This document shows positions 56,228-64,000 of a DNA stretch of 64,000 bases, in pieces. A program made the translations under genes and the position numbers. Source of the DNA: Rhizobium sp. Leaf262 (GTDB lineage Bacteria > Pseudomonadota > Alphaproteobacteria > Rhizobiales > Rhizobiaceae); NCBI RefSeq assembly GCF_001422245.1, contig NZ_LMMM01000002.1, positions 855 through 64,854 of the forward strand, read 5' to 3'. Each line of letters begins with the position of its first letter. Position 1 is the first letter of the stretch. Below the pieces are notes generated by a model that saw only the letters and a list, made by a program, of their open reading frames with translations, searched no databases and had not been told where the DNA came from.

Positions 56228-56548
56228 TCAGGCCGCTGTTTTTTCCGTGCTTGCCGGGGCGCAGTAGATGCCTTCAAGCGTCGCCAGAATTTTCTTCACG
56301 GATTCCGATGTGCTGGAATAGTAGATGGTCTGTGCATCCCGGCGGGTCTTTACCAAGCGCTGGGCACGCAGTTTGGAAAGATGCTGAGACAGAGCGGACT
56401 GGCTCAAGCCTACCTGCGTCGCCAATACGCCGACCGGCACTTCGCCTTCGACGAGGCTGCAGAGAATCATCAGCCGCTTTGGATTTGCCATAGCGGAAAG
56501 AAGGCCCGCTGCTGCTGTGGACTGTTCTGAAAGCGATTCTGTGTTCAT
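56228..56548 (-). CDS. nolR: ArsR-family regulator, NolR-type
   Basis: 106 aa from the ATG at 56548 (AGGAGAAGTGAG upstream). The winged-helix core LLSAMANPKRLMILCSLVEGEVPVG and VGLSQSALSQHLSKLRAQRLVKTRRDAQTIYYSS is close to the Sinorhizobium NolR sequence as I remember it. No metal-binding Cys pair (ELCVCDL-type) is present, so it is not an arsenic or cadmium sensor. NolR is a global repressor that in rhizobia controls nodulation genes, growth and plasmid transfer. Here no nod genes are near, and it stands alone with its own terminator. Confidence 0.87.
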   Translation of the reverse strand: MNTESLSEQSTAAAGLLSAMANPKRLMILCSLVEGEVPVGVLATQVGLSQSALSQHLSKLRAQRLVKTRRDAQTIYYSSTSESVKKILATLEGIYCAPASTEKTAA

Positions 56549-57044
56549 ATTCTCACTTCTCCTGAGTGAAGCCCAACCGGACTGCCTCAATGGCAAAACG
56601 AAACGTTATATGGCGCAAGTGTATCAATTCGGTAAGATCGTTGTATATACCTAAATCTAAGGTACAGCCTACTCTTTATTAGCAATACGTGAAATTATCA
56701 TATTTGCTCGTCTTCTTCTTAAAAAATAGTCTAAAATTCTATTTTATCGCGTTCTAACGAATTTCATTGGGCTGATTTTTTTATAAATGCCGATCTGTTG
56801 GTATTTCATTTTCGATTTCGCTAAATCATATTGCCGGCATATGGTTTATGGGCTTTCGGATGAGCCCCTAAATCTCGCACCTGCTTTGAAGAAAGTTGGA
56901 AGGCAGTCTTACAGGTCCCGGCGACGAATCTCTTCAGCTAGCAATCGTGGATTGCGTCGGATTGTCTCGTGAGGTCAGCTTGCAAGGATAAAGGGTAGCG
57001 CATCGGCGGGCCTGCGGCGCGCTCGTGACGCGCCGCAGGATTCG
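56549..57044. promoter_or_regulatory. AT-rich intergenic region with a possible NolR site
   Basis: About 496 bp without a gene, clearly AT-rich between 56600 and 56850. It is upstream of nolR and downstream of choV. ATTAG-n9-AA at 56678-56693 fits the NolR consensus I recall ((A/T)TTAG-n9-A(T/A)) and is 130 bp before the nolR start, so autoregulation is possible, but the AT-rich context makes chance matches likely. Confidence 0.3.
57011..57039 (-). terminator. GC-rich hairpin after choV
   Basis: Perfect 11-bp stem CCTGCGGCGCG / CGCGCCGCAGG with a 7-nt loop, 6 bp after the choV stop. No U-tract follows on the minus strand, so it may be a Rho-assisted end or an mRNA-protecting stem. Confidence 0.55.
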
Positions 57045-58091
57045 TCACTTGCGACGATGGAGCGTCAGTCCGCGCACTACGTCGTCAGCAGAGACGGTGC
57101 CGATAATCGATCCGTTGTCCACGATGCCGATCGCGCCCGGCTGTCTGGCCATTGCATCCAGAATGTCGACGAGCGGGGAGTTTGGCCGGGCGGTTGCGGT
57201 CACCGCCAGTCCGGCATTTTCGGCAGTGACACCCCGACGCATGACGTCTGCCGCAGTCAGCATGGTGATCGGGTTCATGTTCTGCACGAAATCGGCGACA
57301 TATTGGTTAGACGGGTTTTTCACGATCTCCTGTGGCGTGCCGCACTGGATGATGTGGCCACCATCCATCATCGCTATGCGGTTGCCGATGCGGAATGCCT
57401 CGTCCAGATCGTGGCTGACGAAGAGGATCGTCTTCTTCAGTCGGCTCTGAAATTCGAGAAGTTCGTCCTGAAGTCGGTTGCGGATGAGGGGGTCCAGCGC
57501 CGAGAAAGGCTCATCCATCAGCAGGATAGGCGCGCCGGTGGCGAAGGCTCTGGCAAGGCCTACACGCTGCTGCATCCCGCCCGAGAGTTCCCCGACCTTG
57601 CGGGTGGCCCATTCGGACAGATTGACAAGCTCCAGTTGTTCGGCAACCCGCTTCTTGCGCTCGGCTTCTCCCATGCCTGCGAGTTCCAGCCCGAAGCCGA
57701 CATTGTCCGCCACGTTGCGCCATGGAAGCAGCCCGAACTGCTGAAACACCATGGACACCGTGTGAGTGCGCAAGTCCCGCAGCGCTTTCGTAGACGTCTG
57801 ATAGGGATCGACGTAGCCTGTGGGCGTTTTCACGCTGACCTTGCCCCTTGCCACGGGTGCCAGCCGGTTGACTGCACGCAAGAGCGTCGATTTGCCGGAA
57901 CCGGAAAGTCCCATCAAAACGAGGATTTCCCCTTCCTTGACGGTGAGCGAGGCATTTGCGACCCCGAGCACAAGGCCGGTTTCGGCTTTGATTTCGGCGC
58001 GCGTTTTGCCCGCATCCAGCAATGGCAGGGCTTGGGCAGGATTGTTGCCGAAGACGATATCGATGTTTTCAAATATGATCGCGTCACTCAT
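57045..58091 (-). CDS. choV: Choline ABC transporter ATP-binding protein
   Basis: 348 aa. ATPase motifs: Walker A LMGLSGSGKSTLLRAVNRL, Q-loop VFQQFGLLPWRN, signature ELSGGMQQRVGLARAFA, Walker B ILLMDEPFSALDP, and H-loop LFVSHDLDEA. The C-terminal ~80 residues look like one CBS domain (MLTAADVMRRGV ... AIGIVDNGSIIGTVSADDVV) as in ProV-type proteins. It energises choline uptake with ChoW and ChoX. Its start overlaps the choW stop by 4 bp. Confidence 0.94.
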   Translation of the reverse strand: MSDAIIFENIDIVFGNNPAQALPLLDAGKTRAEIKAETGLVLGVANASLTVKEGEILVLMGLSGSGKSTLLRAVNRLAPVARGKVSVKTPTGYVDPYQTSTKALRDLRTHTVSMVFQQFGLLPWRNVADNVGFGLELAGMGEAERKKRVAEQLELVNLSEWATRKVGELSGGMQQRVGLARAFATGAPILLMDEPFSALDPLIRNRLQDELLEFQSRLKKTILFVSHDLDEAFRIGNRIAMMDGGHIIQCGTPQEIVKNPSNQYVADFVQNMNPITMLTAADVMRRGVTAENAGLAVTATARPNSPLVDILDAMARQPGAIGIVDNGSIIGTVSADDVVRGLTLHRRK

Positions 58092-58939
58092 GCCTCATCC
58101 TCCGATCCGGGCAGGCGGAACAGACGGTCGAGTATGATCGCGACAATCACAATGCAGAGACCGGCCTCGAAGCCCATGGCGATATTGACGGTGTTGAGCG
58201 CACGCACCACCGGCACGCCAAGGCCGTTGGCACCGACAAGCGCGGATATGACCACCATCGACAGCGACAGCATGATGGTCTGCGTCAGCCCCGCCATGAT
58301 CTGCGGCGTTGCGAAGGGTAGTTCGACCTTGCGAAGAACCTGCGACGGGGTCGCGCCGAAGGCGACCGCCGCCTCCACGAGAGCGGGTGGCGTGGAGATG
58401 ATGCCAAGCCGCGTCAGGCGGATGGGTGCGGGCAAAGCGAAGATGACCGTGGCAATCAGTCCGGGTACCATGCCAAGGCCAAACAGGACGAGCGCCGGAA
58501 TGAGGTAGACGAAGGTCGGGATCGTCTGCATCAGGTCGAGAACCGGGCGCATGATGGCATAGGCCCATTTGCGCCGGGCTGCGAAGATGCCGAGCGGCAC
58601 GCCGAAGGCCATGCATACGGCGCTGGCGGCAATCACCAGAGCCAATGTTTCGGTGGTGGCCTTCCAGTATCCGAGGTTGATGATGAGCAGCAGACCGAGC
58701 GCTGTGAACAGCGGCATGCCGATGGAGCGGCGCATCCACGCCGAAAGCGCCGTCAATATGGCGACGATGATAAGCGGATGGGGTGTCTGAAGCAGAAAGA
58801 GAAAAGCGTTTATGACGCTTTCGAAAATGAAGGATAACCAATCAAAGAAAAAAGAGAGATTTCCGGTCAACCAGTCGATTGCTTCTTTGGCATATCGACC
58901 GATCGGTAAACGATTTTGAGAAGCGCTGAGCCATTCCAC
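58088..58939 (-). CDS. choW: Choline ABC transporter permease
   Basis: 283 aa with about six membrane helices. The binding-protein-dependent transport motif for contact with the ATPase is visible in VEAAVAFGATPSQVLRKVELP. It follows choX by 87 bp and is coupled to choV. In Sinorhizobium meliloti the ChoXWV system imports choline with high affinity for betaine synthesis and as carbon source; here the three genes are in the same order. Confidence 0.94.
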   Translation of the reverse strand: MEWLSASQNRLPIGRYAKEAIDWLTGNLSFFFDWLSFIFESVINAFLFLLQTPHPLIIVAILTALSAWMRRSIGMPLFTALGLLLIINLGYWKATTETLALVIAASAVCMAFGVPLGIFAARRKWAYAIMRPVLDLMQTIPTFVYLIPALVLFGLGMVPGLIATVIFALPAPIRLTRLGIISTPPALVEAAVAFGATPSQVLRKVELPFATPQIMAGLTQTIMLSLSMVVISALVGANGLGVPVVRALNTVNIAMGFEAGLCIVIVAIILDRLFRLPGSEDEA

Positions 58940-59026
58940 GGTAAGATCGGACCTTTCGTGAACGGAGTCATGGTCGTCTTCCCGCCTGATGGCCGGAAGA
59001 CGGGTTCAATGCAGTCATGTCGTCGG

Positions 59027-59986
59027 TCAGAGACCGAGGCTCTTCTTTGCTGCGGGCAGGGCGTCTGCGCTGCCGTCCTTGGTCTTGACGCCGGCCAGCC
59101 ATGGCTCGATGACGGAAGGATTAGCCTTCAGCCATTCGGTCGCCGCGGCTTCGCCCTCTGCACCATCATTCAGGATCTTGCCCATGATTTCGTTTTCCAT
59201 GGGAAGCGTGAACTGGAGGTTCTTGAGGAAGGTGCCGACATTCGGGCATTCCTGCAGATAGCCAGCACGGACATTGGTGTAGATGGTCGCGCCACCGAGG
59301 TTCGGGCCGAAAACATCGTCGCCGCCGGTCAGATAGGTGAGCTTGAAGTTGGAGTTCATCGGGTGGGGTTCCCAGCCGAGGAAGACGATGGGGTCACCGG
59401 ATTTCTCGGCGCGGGCCACCTGTGCCAGCATGCCTTGTTCCGACGATTCCACCACGTCGAAGCTCTTCAGGCCGAACGTGTCTTTTTCCACCATGCCCAG
59501 TATCAGGCGGTTGCCGTCATTGCCCGGCTCGATACCGTATATCTTGCCGCTCAGCTCATCCTTGTGGGCGGTGATGTCCTTGAAATCCTTGATGCCGAGC
59601 TCGGCGCCCTTGCTGTTTGTCGCCAGCGTGTATTTCGCGCCGGTCAGGTTTTCGCGCACAGTTTCCACGGATTTGTCATCGCGATAGGCTTTGATGTCGC
59701 CTTCCATGGTCGGCATCCAGTTGCCGAGGAAAACGTCGATATCCTTGTTTTTCAGGGAGGTGTAGGTCACCGGAACGGACAGGATTTTGACGTCCGTTTC
59801 GTAGCCGAGGCTTTTGAGGATGACGGAGGCAGTGGCTGTGGTCGCGGTGATGTCTGTCCAGCCGACATCGGAAAAGCGGACCGTTCCGCAACTGGCAGGT
59901 TCCGCAGCCGATGCGGCGGTGGTGAAGAGTGCCATGGCAGAAACTGCTGCGGCGAGGGCCAGACAGCGGTGGTTTTTTGCAAGCAT
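59027..59986 (-). CDS. choX: Choline-binding periplasmic protein
   Basis: 319 aa with a signal peptide ending at ALFTTAASA|AE. The ligand-box residues of ChoX (four aromatic side chains around the trimethylammonium group) can be placed in DVGWTD, FLGNWMPTME, IYGIEPG and FLGWEPHPMN; the spacing fits the S. meliloti protein as I recall it. It also has two Cys (SCGT, QECP) that may form a disulphide. It binds choline and presents it to ChoWV, and is first in the operon. Confidence 0.94.
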   Translation of the reverse strand: MLAKNHRCLALAAAVSAMALFTTAASAAEPASCGTVRFSDVGWTDITATTATASVILKSLGYETDVKILSVPVTYTSLKNKDIDVFLGNWMPTMEGDIKAYRDDKSVETVRENLTGAKYTLATNSKGAELGIKDFKDITAHKDELSGKIYGIEPGNDGNRLILGMVEKDTFGLKSFDVVESSEQGMLAQVARAEKSGDPIVFLGWEPHPMNSNFKLTYLTGGDDVFGPNLGGATIYTNVRAGYLQECPNVGTFLKNLQFTLPMENEIMGKILNDGAEGEAAATEWLKANPSVIEPWLAGVKTKDGSADALPAAKKSLGL

Positions 59987-60196
59987 TGCTTACTCCCTGT
60001 TTTTTAAGTTCCCTGCCATTATCAATATATGCGCCGCACAATCAACTCAGGCGCATTTGCGACACGGGGTAGAAATTTTATATCGCCCTCAATGCGTGTG
60101 TCGGGCTGCTGAAACCTGTGTTTTTTACTGTCCTGCTCTTGCCCTGTGTCGTCTCTGCCCTGCAAAAGACCTCCAAAGAACGACCCGGAGGGCATG

Positions 60197-60778
60197 ATGG
60201 CCAAGCTCTACTTCAACTATGCGGCAATGAACGCCGGAAAATCCACCATGCTCCTGCAGGCATCCTACAATTATCAGGAGCGCGGCATGCGCACACTGAT
60301 CTTTACGGCTGCCTTCGATAATCGCGCCGGTGTCGGCAAGGTCGCGTCTCGTATTGGCCTGTCGTCCGATGCGCTCGTTTTCGACGATACGACGGATATC
60401 TTCGCTGATGTGAAACGTCTTCATGCCGAAGAACCGGTGGCCTGCGTTTTCATCGACGAGGCGAATTTTCTGTCGGAACATCATGTGTGGCAACTGGCGG
60501 CAATCGCCGATCGGCTGTCCATACCGGTCATGGCCTATGGTTTGCGCACGGATTTTCAGGGCAAACTGTTTCCCGCGTCCAGAGAATTGCTCGCCATAGC
60601 CGATGAGCTGCGTGAAATCCGCACGATCTGCCATTGTGGGCGCAAGGCCTCCATGGTCGCACGGTTCGATTCTGATGGTAACGTCGTGAAAGAGGGCGCG
60701 CAGATCGATGTGGGCGGCAATGAGAAATACGTTTCCTTCTGCCGCCGGCATTGGATCGAGACCGTCAAGGGCGAGTGA
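60197..60778 (+). CDS. tdk: Thymidine kinase
   Basis: 193 aa from the ATG at 60197 (GGAGG 5-6 nt upstream; 60194 is also possible). P-loop [16 protein letters not shown], Walker [19 protein letters not shown], lasso motif with [15 protein letters not shown], and zinc-binding cysteines in ICHCGRKAS (CxC) and C-terminal FCRRHW. It phosphorylates thymidine with ATP in the salvage route. Type II, tetrameric TK1-like family; normal length. Confidence 0.95.
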   Translation: MAKLYFNYAAMNAGKSTMLLQASYNYQERGMRTLIFTAAFDNRAGVGKVASRIGLSSDALVFDDTTDIFADVKRLHAEEPVACVFIDEANFLSEHHVWQLAAIADRLSIPVMAYGLRTDFQGKLFPASRELLAIADELREIRTICHCGRKASMVARFDSDGNVVKEGAQIDVGGNEKYVSFCRRHWIETVKGE

Positions 60779-60809
60779 GATACCTGTGACTGCGACAGGT
60801 TGGCGCATT

Positions 60810-60823
60810 TTGATTTTGGTCAA
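60810..60823 (+). promoter_or_regulatory. FNR-type anaerobox before the pseudoazurin gene
   Basis: TTGAT-TTTG-GTCAA matches the FNR/FnrN consensus TTGAT-n4-ATCAA at 9 of 10 positions. Its centre is 84 bp before the pseudoazurin ATG, so a class II promoter (centre at -41.5) would start near 60858. It fits oxygen- or NO-controlled expression of an electron carrier for denitrification. Confidence 0.62.
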
Positions 60824-60900
60824 GGAAGGAGGCTTGCTCCGGGCGTAGGACCGTCGTGGAAAGACCGCGACTTCGCGGTCTCGCTCAGGGAGTTAGTCGT

Positions 60901-61347
60901 ATGAAGAATATTCTTCGTCTCGTGACCGGTGTTGCCGTGGCAGGGCTCTTCGCATTGCCGGTCCTTGCTGCCGATATCGAGATCAGGATGCTGAACAAGG
61001 GCGCGGATGGTCAGGCCATGGTGTTTGAGCCTGCCGCTGTCAAAGCCAAGATCGGCGACGTCATCACGTTCGTTCCTGTCGACAAGGGTCATGACGCCTC
61101 CGCCGTGAAGGGGCTCATTCCTGATGGTGCAGAGGAATACAGGGGCAAGATGAACGAGGCGCTGAAGGTCACCGTCGATAAGGACGGTGCCTATGTCTTC
61201 AAATGCACGCCGCATCTGGGCATGGGCATGGTGGCGCTCATCGTCGTTGGCGAGGCTCCGCCCAATCTGGATGCCGTCAAAACAGGCAAGCTTCCCAAGA
61301 AGGCGCGCGAAAGACTGGATGCCGAGCTGGCCAAGCTCAATCTTTAA
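60901..61347 (+). CDS. Pseudoazurin (type 1 copper protein)
   Basis: 148 aa from the ATG at 60901 (GGGAG 8 nt upstream). Signal peptide ends near VLA|ADIEI. The four copper ligands are His64 ([10 protein letters not shown]), Cys102 (FKCTPH), His105 and Met110 (LGMGM); after removal of 24 residues they fall at 40, 78, 81 and 86 as in classic pseudoazurins. It carries electrons in the periplasm to nitrite or nitrous oxide reductase, neither of which is in the window. An FNR-type box lies upstream. Confidence 0.95.
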   Translation: MKNILRLVTGVAVAGLFALPVLAADIEIRMLNKGADGQAMVFEPAAVKAKIGDVITFVPVDKGHDASAVKGLIPDGAEEYRGKMNEALKVTVDKDGAYVFKCTPHLGMGMVALIVVGEAPPNLDAVKTGKLPKKARERLDAELAKLNL

Positions 61348-61440
61348 CGCGTGGATTTCCATCTCCCGCATTGAGTAAAGGTCGCGCATATTTATATGAG
61401 CGGCCTCTTTTTCGGCCAGTGATTCGGGAGACCACCCTGC

Positions 61441-62463
61441 ATGGCCAAATCGCCTTCGTTCGATAGTCACATCGTAAAGACAAAAGAGCTTGCCCAGCGA
61501 TTTCAGACGCTGACGGCAGCGCTTGCCGAAGGGTTGGGAAAGCTTCCGCAGAATGGCGATGAAACCGCGTTTGCGGCAGAGACGGCAAAACTGGCTGAGG
61601 TGCAGAAGACGAAGACCTTGCTCGAAGCCGATCTTCTGGCGTCGTGCATGAGTGTTTCGAAGCGTACCGACCACGCCTATGACGCGTTCGACAGGGTTGA
61701 TGAGGTCAGCCGTTTCGATGCCTTTCTCGCGATGTTCCGGCGGCGTAGCGGCGCGGCGTTCAAAGTCTCGCGCTCCAGAAAACTGGCCATCGCCGATAGT
61801 CTGCGGTCGATCCTGACGGACGCCGCTGACATCTACGGGTTCGTTCAAACCGAGAAGGACCATGCGGCAGGGCTGGTTCCGACCTGTGAGCAAACCCTCG
61901 TGCGCAGTATGGAGCAGCGTCGTGGCGTCGTTTCCTCCATGGACGAGGCTCGGCAACGTGACAGGGAGGTCGCGCTTGCGCTCAGCACTCTGCGGCGCAA
62001 GATCGCCGACGGCCAAGACGAAGCGCGTCTTGCCCAGTTCAAATCCGAGGAAACCGAAACGGCAGGGCAGCACGACATCATTCTTCAGAGCCGGAAGCAA
62101 TTGGCCGTGGAGCATCACGTCCTGGATCGTCAGGCCATCTTGCTAGGAGATTTGATAGATGTGCTGAACGATATGGTTTCGCTGTACAGCGTGGTTTCCC
62201 ACGCGCTTGCGCTGGAGGCCGAACGATGCTTCCAGCTATATGATGCCGTCTATGGCACGCTAGAGCCACTGATTGCCCTTGCTCAGCCTCATTCTTCACA
62301 AACTTCAGGCGAGACGGAGCCGCCGCTTCTTGGTGCGTTCGGCACGTTGTTGTCGTTGCACGCTCAGGGTACTGTGACCATGCAGGACATCGAAAAACGC
62401 AAAACCCGCGCCGATGACGCGCTGGCGCATCGCCGCAATGCCTTGGCCCAGCCGGAAGCGTGA
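61441..62463 (+). CDS. Hypothetical helical protein, possible coiled coil
   Basis: 340 aa, ATG start. No signal peptide and no membrane segment. The protein is predicted almost all helical with many Ala, Arg, Gln, Glu and Leu residues, and contains long regions with heptad-like spacing (~residues 90-260). The C-terminus is charged (DIEKRKTRADDALAHRRNAL). I do not recognise a family. It follows pseudoazurin by 93 bp and precedes the DUF2333 gene by 200 bp on the same strand; in related genomes the last two genes may be partners, but I cannot check this. Confidence 0.75.
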   Translation: MAKSPSFDSHIVKTKELAQRFQTLTAALAEGLGKLPQNGDETAFAAETAKLAEVQKTKTLLEADLLASCMSVSKRTDHAYDAFDRVDEVSRFDAFLAMFRRRSGAAFKVSRSRKLAIADSLRSILTDAADIYGFVQTEKDHAAGLVPTCEQTLVRSMEQRRGVVSSMDEARQRDREVALALSTLRRKIADGQDEARLAQFKSEETETAGQHDIILQSRKQLAVEHHVLDRQAILLGDLIDVLNDMVSLYSVVSHALALEAERCFQLYDAVYGTLEPLIALAQPHSSQTSGETEPPLLGAFGTLLSLHAQGTVTMQDIEKRKTRADDALAHRRNALAQPEA

Positions 62464-62663
62464 TGGTTGCATTCAGAAAACGACGCGCCTTCCGTTGTAT
62501 CGTGTCTTTGGGCACCATATGTGAGTGACAGCGATCCGCAGCCGGATCGCGCGTGATTGTCGCACTGGATCGTCCACTGTTCAAAGGGCGGTTCCGGCTT
62601 GGTGAAACTGGGCATCTGGTCTTTTGGGGATACCCCGGCTGATGCGCTAAGGAGAGTTTAACG

Positions 62664-63842
62664 ATGCTCGATCCGGTCCTCGCGTTTTTCAGGCGCATTT
62701 TTACGGCGCTTGGAAGAGGCGCATCTCTTGTGATCGCATGGCTTTTCTGGCCGTTCCGCGCAGCCCATGGCTGGTATGGAAACCGACAGGGCTTCATCAA
62801 GGTGCCGATTGCTGCGGCGCTCGTTTTCATCGTCGGTCTCTATGGCTATTTCGTCTGGCAGACGCAGGTCTGGACAAACTTCAACCCCGACTACGTCAAC
62901 AGCTACAAGTTTTCGGAGCGCACGCTGGGTGCGGGGCAGGAACTGCCCGCGGCTGCACCAGCAACGGCGGCGGCATCCACAGCCACACCGCCTGCTGCCG
63001 ATGCTGCTCCTGCCGTTGCGGCGGCAAAGAGCTGCCAGAGCTCGGCTATCGTGGATGTCTCTGCCGGGTTGATTGATTTCAATGTCGATCAGAATGCGTG
63101 GATTTCTTCGATGCTGCTCTATCGCCTCGGCCTTTTCGGCATCGATTGGGACAGCACGCCTTTCCTCGATAACAAGGCTTCCTTCCAGCGCGGCGTCAAT
63201 CAGGCCGTTCGCCGGACGTCGGTGGAACTGGTAGACTCGCTTGGTCGTGTTCGCGGCACGTCCGGCGTGGACAACAACCTCCAGAGCGCTCGCGGTAACC
63301 TCCAGTTCGACGAGTATTCCTGGTACTTCGGTCTCAATCCTTTCGGTCCCAAGACACCGAGCCCAAGCTATTATCGGTCTGCGGCGGAAAGCCTGCGCAA
63401 ATTCAACGCAAGCCTGTCGCAATGCAACTCCGTCTTCGACGGACGTGCGGACAACCTCATCCAGTTCGTGGATCGTATCGCAAACGACATTGGCGGTACC
63501 TCAGCCATTCTTCGTGAACGGTCCGAGAACTACAATGGCGGCTGGTTCGATACCCGTGCGGATGATCGCTTCTGGTTCGCTTACGGTCAGCTCTATGGCT
63601 ATTACGGCATTCTCTCCGCTGCCGGTGCGGACTTCTCGCAGGTCATTCGCGAACGCAATCTGACCAGCCTCTGGAATGACACTCTGCTTCAGACACGCGC
63701 CGCGCTGCGCATTCAGCCCTTCGTCATTTCCAACGGTGACGAAAGCGGATGGATCATGCCGTCGCATCTGGCGACCATGGGCTTTTACGTGTTGAGAGTG
63801 CGCTCGAACTTGGTTGAGCTGCGATCCGTTCTGGACCGGTAA
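62664..63842 (+). CDS. DUF2333 family membrane protein
   Basis: 392 aa. N-terminal cytoplasmic part, one hydrophobic helix around residues 50-66 (IAAALVFIVGLYGYFVW), then a long Ala/Pro-rich linker (about 95-115) and a large periplasmic domain. The DUF2333 family signature is seen in FGIDWDSTPFLDNKASFQRGVNQAVRRT, DEYSWYFG and DDRFWFAYGQLYGYYGIL. Function unknown; widespread in proteobacteria. GGAG about 9 nt before the ATG at 62664. Confidence 0.87.
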   Translation: MLDPVLAFFRRIFTALGRGASLVIAWLFWPFRAAHGWYGNRQGFIKVPIAAALVFIVGLYGYFVWQTQVWTNFNPDYVNSYKFSERTLGAGQELPAAAPATAAASTATPPAADAAPAVAAAKSCQSSAIVDVSAGLIDFNVDQNAWISSMLLYRLGLFGIDWDSTPFLDNKASFQRGVNQAVRRTSVELVDSLGRVRGTSGVDNNLQSARGNLQFDEYSWYFGLNPFGPKTPSPSYYRSAAESLRKFNASLSQCNSVFDGRADNLIQFVDRIANDIGGTSAILRERSENYNGGWFDTRADDRFWFAYGQLYGYYGILSAAGADFSQVIRERNLTSLWNDTLLQTRAALRIQPFVISNGDESGWIMPSHLATMGFYVLRVRSNLVELRSVLDR

Positions 63843-63876
63843 AACATACCGGCTGGCGCTGCCATCAAGGGAGCGT

Positions 63877-64000
63877 CAGCTGATCAGCTTCAGGCGGATC
63901 GCCTTTGCAACAAGTTGCGTACGGTTGACGCAATCGAGCTTGCGGATCGCATTGTTGAGGTAGGCATTGATCGTGTGATCGGACAGCGTCAAAATCTGCC
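63877..64000 (-). CDS. LuxR-family regulator, C-terminal end (runs off right edge)
   Basis: 41 codons before a TGA at 63877-63879. The visible part ILTLSDHTINAYLNNAIRKLDCVNRTQLVAKAIRLKLIS is the last two helices of a LuxR/FixJ HTH (usual form LSxxTVxxHLxxIxxKLGVxNRTQAVAxAxxxGLI). The upstream signal domain is outside the window, so I cannot say if it is a quorum-sensing type. Confidence 0.9.

Noticed and set aside
60863-60880. Hairpin GACCGCG-actt-CGCGGTC before pseudoazurin as a terminator
   Set aside because: No U-tract follows on either strand; it is more likely a leader structure or chance.
60820-62118. 432-codon minus-strand frame over pseudoazurin and the helical protein
   Set aside because: It covers two opposite genes, one of which (pseudoazurin) is certain; composition is that of a GC-rich shadow.

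Overview
The window is high-GC chromosomal DNA from an alphaproteobacterium of the Rhizobiaceae, most likely the Agrobacterium/Rhizobium complex. Supporting signs are a NolR-type ArsR regulator, a choXWV choline transporter, a BacA/SbmA transporter, a C-terminal WEEF tether on a chemotaxis receptor, RIME-like palindromic intergenic repeats, and a gene order (LLM monooxygenase, map, bacA, deacetylase, nnrU, der, NUDIX, GT4) that I recall from the Agrobacterium tumefaciens circular chromosome around Atu2297-Atu2307. No rRNA, tRNA, CRISPR array, IS element or prophage was seen. About 60 protein genes are supported.

Layout. 1-589: start of an octapeptide-repeat protein that runs off the left edge, preceded by a long AT-rich noncoding stretch. 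1434-4643: conserved ATP-grasp / alpha-E / transglutaminase operon of unknown product. 5005-7133: L,D-transpeptidase lipoprotein, class II glutamine amidotransferase, DoxX. 7191-12844: large PAS hybrid kinase and an RhlE-type helicase. 12904-15638: divergent mnmD and FAD oxidoreductase, then a DUF1045 protein. 15714-18714: ureide operon (puuE, uraD, allA, uraH) with a HEPN/MNT toxin-antitoxin pair inserted inside it. 18721-25774: phosphoesterase, D,D-carboxypeptidase, TetR-SMR efflux pair, lactate dehydrogenase, an unrecognised papain-like protein, chemotaxis receptor. 26026-35661: purine catabolism operon on the minus strand (bdhA, xdhA, xdhB, xdhC, a LysR gene, puuD, guaD) with palindromic repeats between genes and a small DUF1127-like gene. 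35821-46559: glpK, SRPBCC, LLM monooxygenase, map, bacA, deacetylase, NnrU, TPR protein, der, NUDIX, DUF2026. 46769-54666: GT4 lipid glycosyltransferase with a Pho-box-like array, kdgK, alpha-glucosidase, HD-GYP protein, adenine deaminase, orphan amino-acid binding protein. 54951-63842: DUF3095 protein, nolR, choVWX, thymidine kinase, pseudoazurin with an FNR-type box, a coiled-coil protein, DUF2333. 63877-64000: C-terminus of a LuxR regulator.

The main theme is purine salvage as a nitrogen and carbon source. Adenine deaminase and guanine deaminase feed hypoxanthine and xanthine to XdhAB (matured by XdhC). Membrane PuuD oxidises urate, UraH and UraD give allantoin, PuuE opens it, and AllA releases urea and glyoxylate from ureidoglycolate. 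The step from allantoate to ureidoglycolate is not in the window.

The observations I rate highest are the HEPN/MNT pair inside the ureide operon, a three-unit 11-bp-periodic Pho-like array in front of the GT4 gene, an FNR-type box before pseudoazurin, nucleotide-cyclase/GGDEF-like metal motifs in the DUF3095 protein, and a LysR/DUF1127 divergent pair inside the purine operon.
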